Shown here: positions 62,893-64,000 of the stretch, piece by piece
Layout: each line of letters opens with the position of its first letter
Position numbering within the stretch: the first letter of the stretch is position 1
DNA from: Rhizobium sp. NFR07
GTDB lineage: Bacteria > Pseudomonadota > Alphaproteobacteria > Rhizobiales > Rhizobiaceae
DNA length: 64,000 bases
Assembly (NCBI RefSeq): GCF_900111905.1
Contig: NZ_FOKM01000002.1
Span: 434,001-498,000 of the forward strand
Reading direction: 5' to 3'
The notes under the pieces: model-generated
Told to the model about the DNA's origin: nothing
What the model saw: only the letters and a program-made list of their open reading frames with translations
Databases searched by the model: none
Made by a program: the position numbers and the translations under genes

Positions 62893-64000
62893 TCAGCAGG
62901 CCAGATCGGCAACCACCGCGTCGAGGATCAGCATTCCCTTCGGCGTGCAGCGCAGGCGCGAATTGCCGAGCCGCTCGATAAACCCGTGTTCCAGTAAAGT
63001 CTGCTCGCGCGCCGGGTCGGGGTCGCGGCCGGACAGTTCCTGCCAGCGGGCAAGGTCGACGCCTTCGGTGAGGCGAAGACCCATCAGCAGCAACTCGTCT
63101 GCCTGTTCCTCGTAGCCCAGCATTTCCTGGTCAATCATGCCGTGCCCTTGGGCCTCGACCTGTTCGAGCCAGGTCTCCGGTCGCCGCTCGGTCGAGGTGG
63201 CGATCTTGTTGCGTCCGCGGGAAAGCCGTCCATGGGCGCCGGGACCGATGCCGGCATAATCGCCGTAGCGCCAGTAGGTCAGGTTGTGACGGCTCTCGGC
63301 GCCCGGCCGCGCGTGGTTGGAAACCTCGTAGGCGGGCATCCCGTGGGCGGCGGTGATCTCCTGCGTCGCCTCGTAGAGCGAGGCCGACTGGTCGTCATCG
63401 GGCACGATCAGCTTGCCGGCCTTGTGCAGGCCGTAGAAGGGCGTGCCTTCCTCGATCGTCAACTGGTAGAGCGACAGGTGGTCGACCGCATAGGAGATCG
63501 CCTGCTTCAATTCAGCTTCCCAGGCCTCGACCGTCTGTTTCGGCCGGGCGTAGATGAGGTCGAAGGACATGCGCGGAAAGATCTCGCGCGCCAGCTTGAT
63601 CGCCTTCAGCGCGTCCGCGACATCGTGAAGGCGGCCGAGAAATTTCAGGTCGGCATCGTTCAGCGCCTGCACGCCCATCGACACGCGGTTGATCCCGGCG
63701 GCGCGATAGCCGCGAAAACGCTCGGCCTCGACGCTGGAGGGGTTGGCCTCCATGGTGATCTCGATGCCGTCGGGCACATGCCAGGCCTTGGCGATCCCGT
63801 TGAGGATCGCCTCGACAGTCGCCGGGTCCATCAGCGACGGCGTGCCGCCACCGAGAAAGATGCTCGTCACCGTCTTCGGGCCGCTCATCTTCCGCATCGT
63901 CTCCATCTCTTTCAGGAACGAGGCGGTGAAGCGGGCCTGGTCCACCGGCTGGTGGCGGACATGGCTGTTGAAGTCGCAATAGGGACACTTGGCCGCACAG
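62893..64000 (-). CDS. hemW: HemW-type radical SAM protein, cut by the right edge
   Basis: Reading continues in frame beyond 63945 to the window edge, so the GTG there is not the true start. The upstream part includes CAAKCPYCDFNSH, the CxxxCxxC radical-SAM cluster motif of the HemN/HemW group. Within, the expected FLGGGTPSLMDP, GINRVSMGVQALNDADLKFL and SFDLIYARPKQTVEAWEAEL blocks are intact. HemW is a haem chaperone/inserter related to oxygen-independent coproporphyrinogen oxidase; it lacks the HemN-specific N-terminal residues as far as seen. The N-terminus, a dozen or so residues, lies outside. Confidence 0.95.
   Translation of the reverse strand, partial: CAAKCPYCDFNSHVRHQPVDQARFTASFLKEMETMRKMSGPKTVTSIFLGGGTPSLMDPATVEAILNGIAKAWHVPDGIEITMEANPSSVEAERFRGYRAAGINRVSMGVQALNDADLKFLGRLHDVADALKAIKLAREIFPRMSFDLIYARPKQTVEAWEAELKQAISYAVDHLSLYQLTIEEGTPFYGLHKAGKLIVPDDDQSASLYEATQEITAAHGMPAYEVSNHARPGAESRHNLTYWRYGDYAGIGPGAHGRLSRGRNKIATSTERRPETWLEQVEAQGHGMIDQEMLGYEEQADELLLMGLRLTEGVDLARWQELSGRDPDPAREQTLLEHGFIERLGNSRLRCTPKGMLILDAVVADLAC

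Noticed and set aside
1-64000. tRNA, rRNA or CRISPR arrays
   Set aside because: No TPsiC-arm-like GGTTCGAATCC segment, no rRNA core sequence and no regularly spaced repeat array was found by eye; a covariance-model scan would be decisive.

Overview
The window reads as a stretch of chromosome from a Rhizobiaceae-type alphaproteobacterium (Rhizobium/Agrobacterium/Sinorhizobium relatives). Reasons are the high GC, the Rhizobium-type PmtA, the rpsT-dnaA neighbourhood with mutM, ubiE and ubiB, dnaN lying far from dnaA, the CtcTccc-type palindromic intergenic repeats, and an alphaproteobacterial gene set (NDUFA9-like protein, HemW, YraN, OtsAB). The genus cannot be fixed by reading alone. Nearly all of it is ordinary core chromosome. 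The clearest mobile DNA is at the left edge.

Layout. 1-938: the 5' part of a P4-type tyrosine integrase pointing out of the window, plus a spacer with repeated TACCGTCAGG-like decamers next to the 3' end of guaA, a well known island attachment site. 939-4170: guaA, an MTA/SAH nucleosidase, a PaaI-type thioesterase and a TspO protein, all on the minus strand. 4209-9596: a minus-strand iron-type operon (imelysin, di-haem oxidoreductase, second imelysin, Tat-exported DUF1513 protein) interrupted by palindromic repeats. 9724-14664: rsmB, rlpA with a hairpin-rich leader, an SDR protein, queG and a GST. 14848-20662: uppP, a tiny exported protein, an NDUFA9-like protein, DUF1330, an exported beta-helix protein, pyrF, a histidine phosphatase and pmtA. 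20807-23460: dnaN, and divergent rsmI-yraN.

23493-27915: the ugpBAEC glycerol-3-phosphate importer behind a clear multi-unit Pho box. 28023-36641: a cupin protein, gshB, yifB/comM, cysK, dut, prfC, yigZ and a threonine/serine dehydratase. 36757-40905: a Fec-type ABC transporter with trmO behind a ModE-like operator, followed by a monooxygenase-like protein and a molbindin (Mop/TOBE) gene. I read this as a probable molybdate/tungstate uptake locus rather than an iron locus. 40985-46741: otsA, otsB, a class II glutamine amidotransferase, a frameshifted MmcQ/YjbR gene, coaBC and a VOC protein. 46799-52895: a LysR regulator divergent from an MFS exporter, a membrane-anchored ClpP-fold protein with a membrane/coil partner, and an ammonia-lyase-fold protein that lacks the MIO-forming Ala-Ser-Gly triad.

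52967-59999: ubiB, ubiE, mutM, an enoyl-CoA hydratase, rpsT and dnaA. 60000-64000: a small membrane protein, an SRPBCC protein divergent from an ArsR regulator around a perfect inverted repeat, a LysE exporter, a methyltransferase and a hemW gene cut by the right edge.

The observations most worth following are the ModE-box/Fec-type transporter/TrmO/molbindin locus, the ammonia-lyase-like protein without MIO residues, the frameshifted MmcQ gene, the integrase and decamer repeats at guaA, and the paired hairpins in the rlpA leader. No tRNA, rRNA or CRISPR array was seen.
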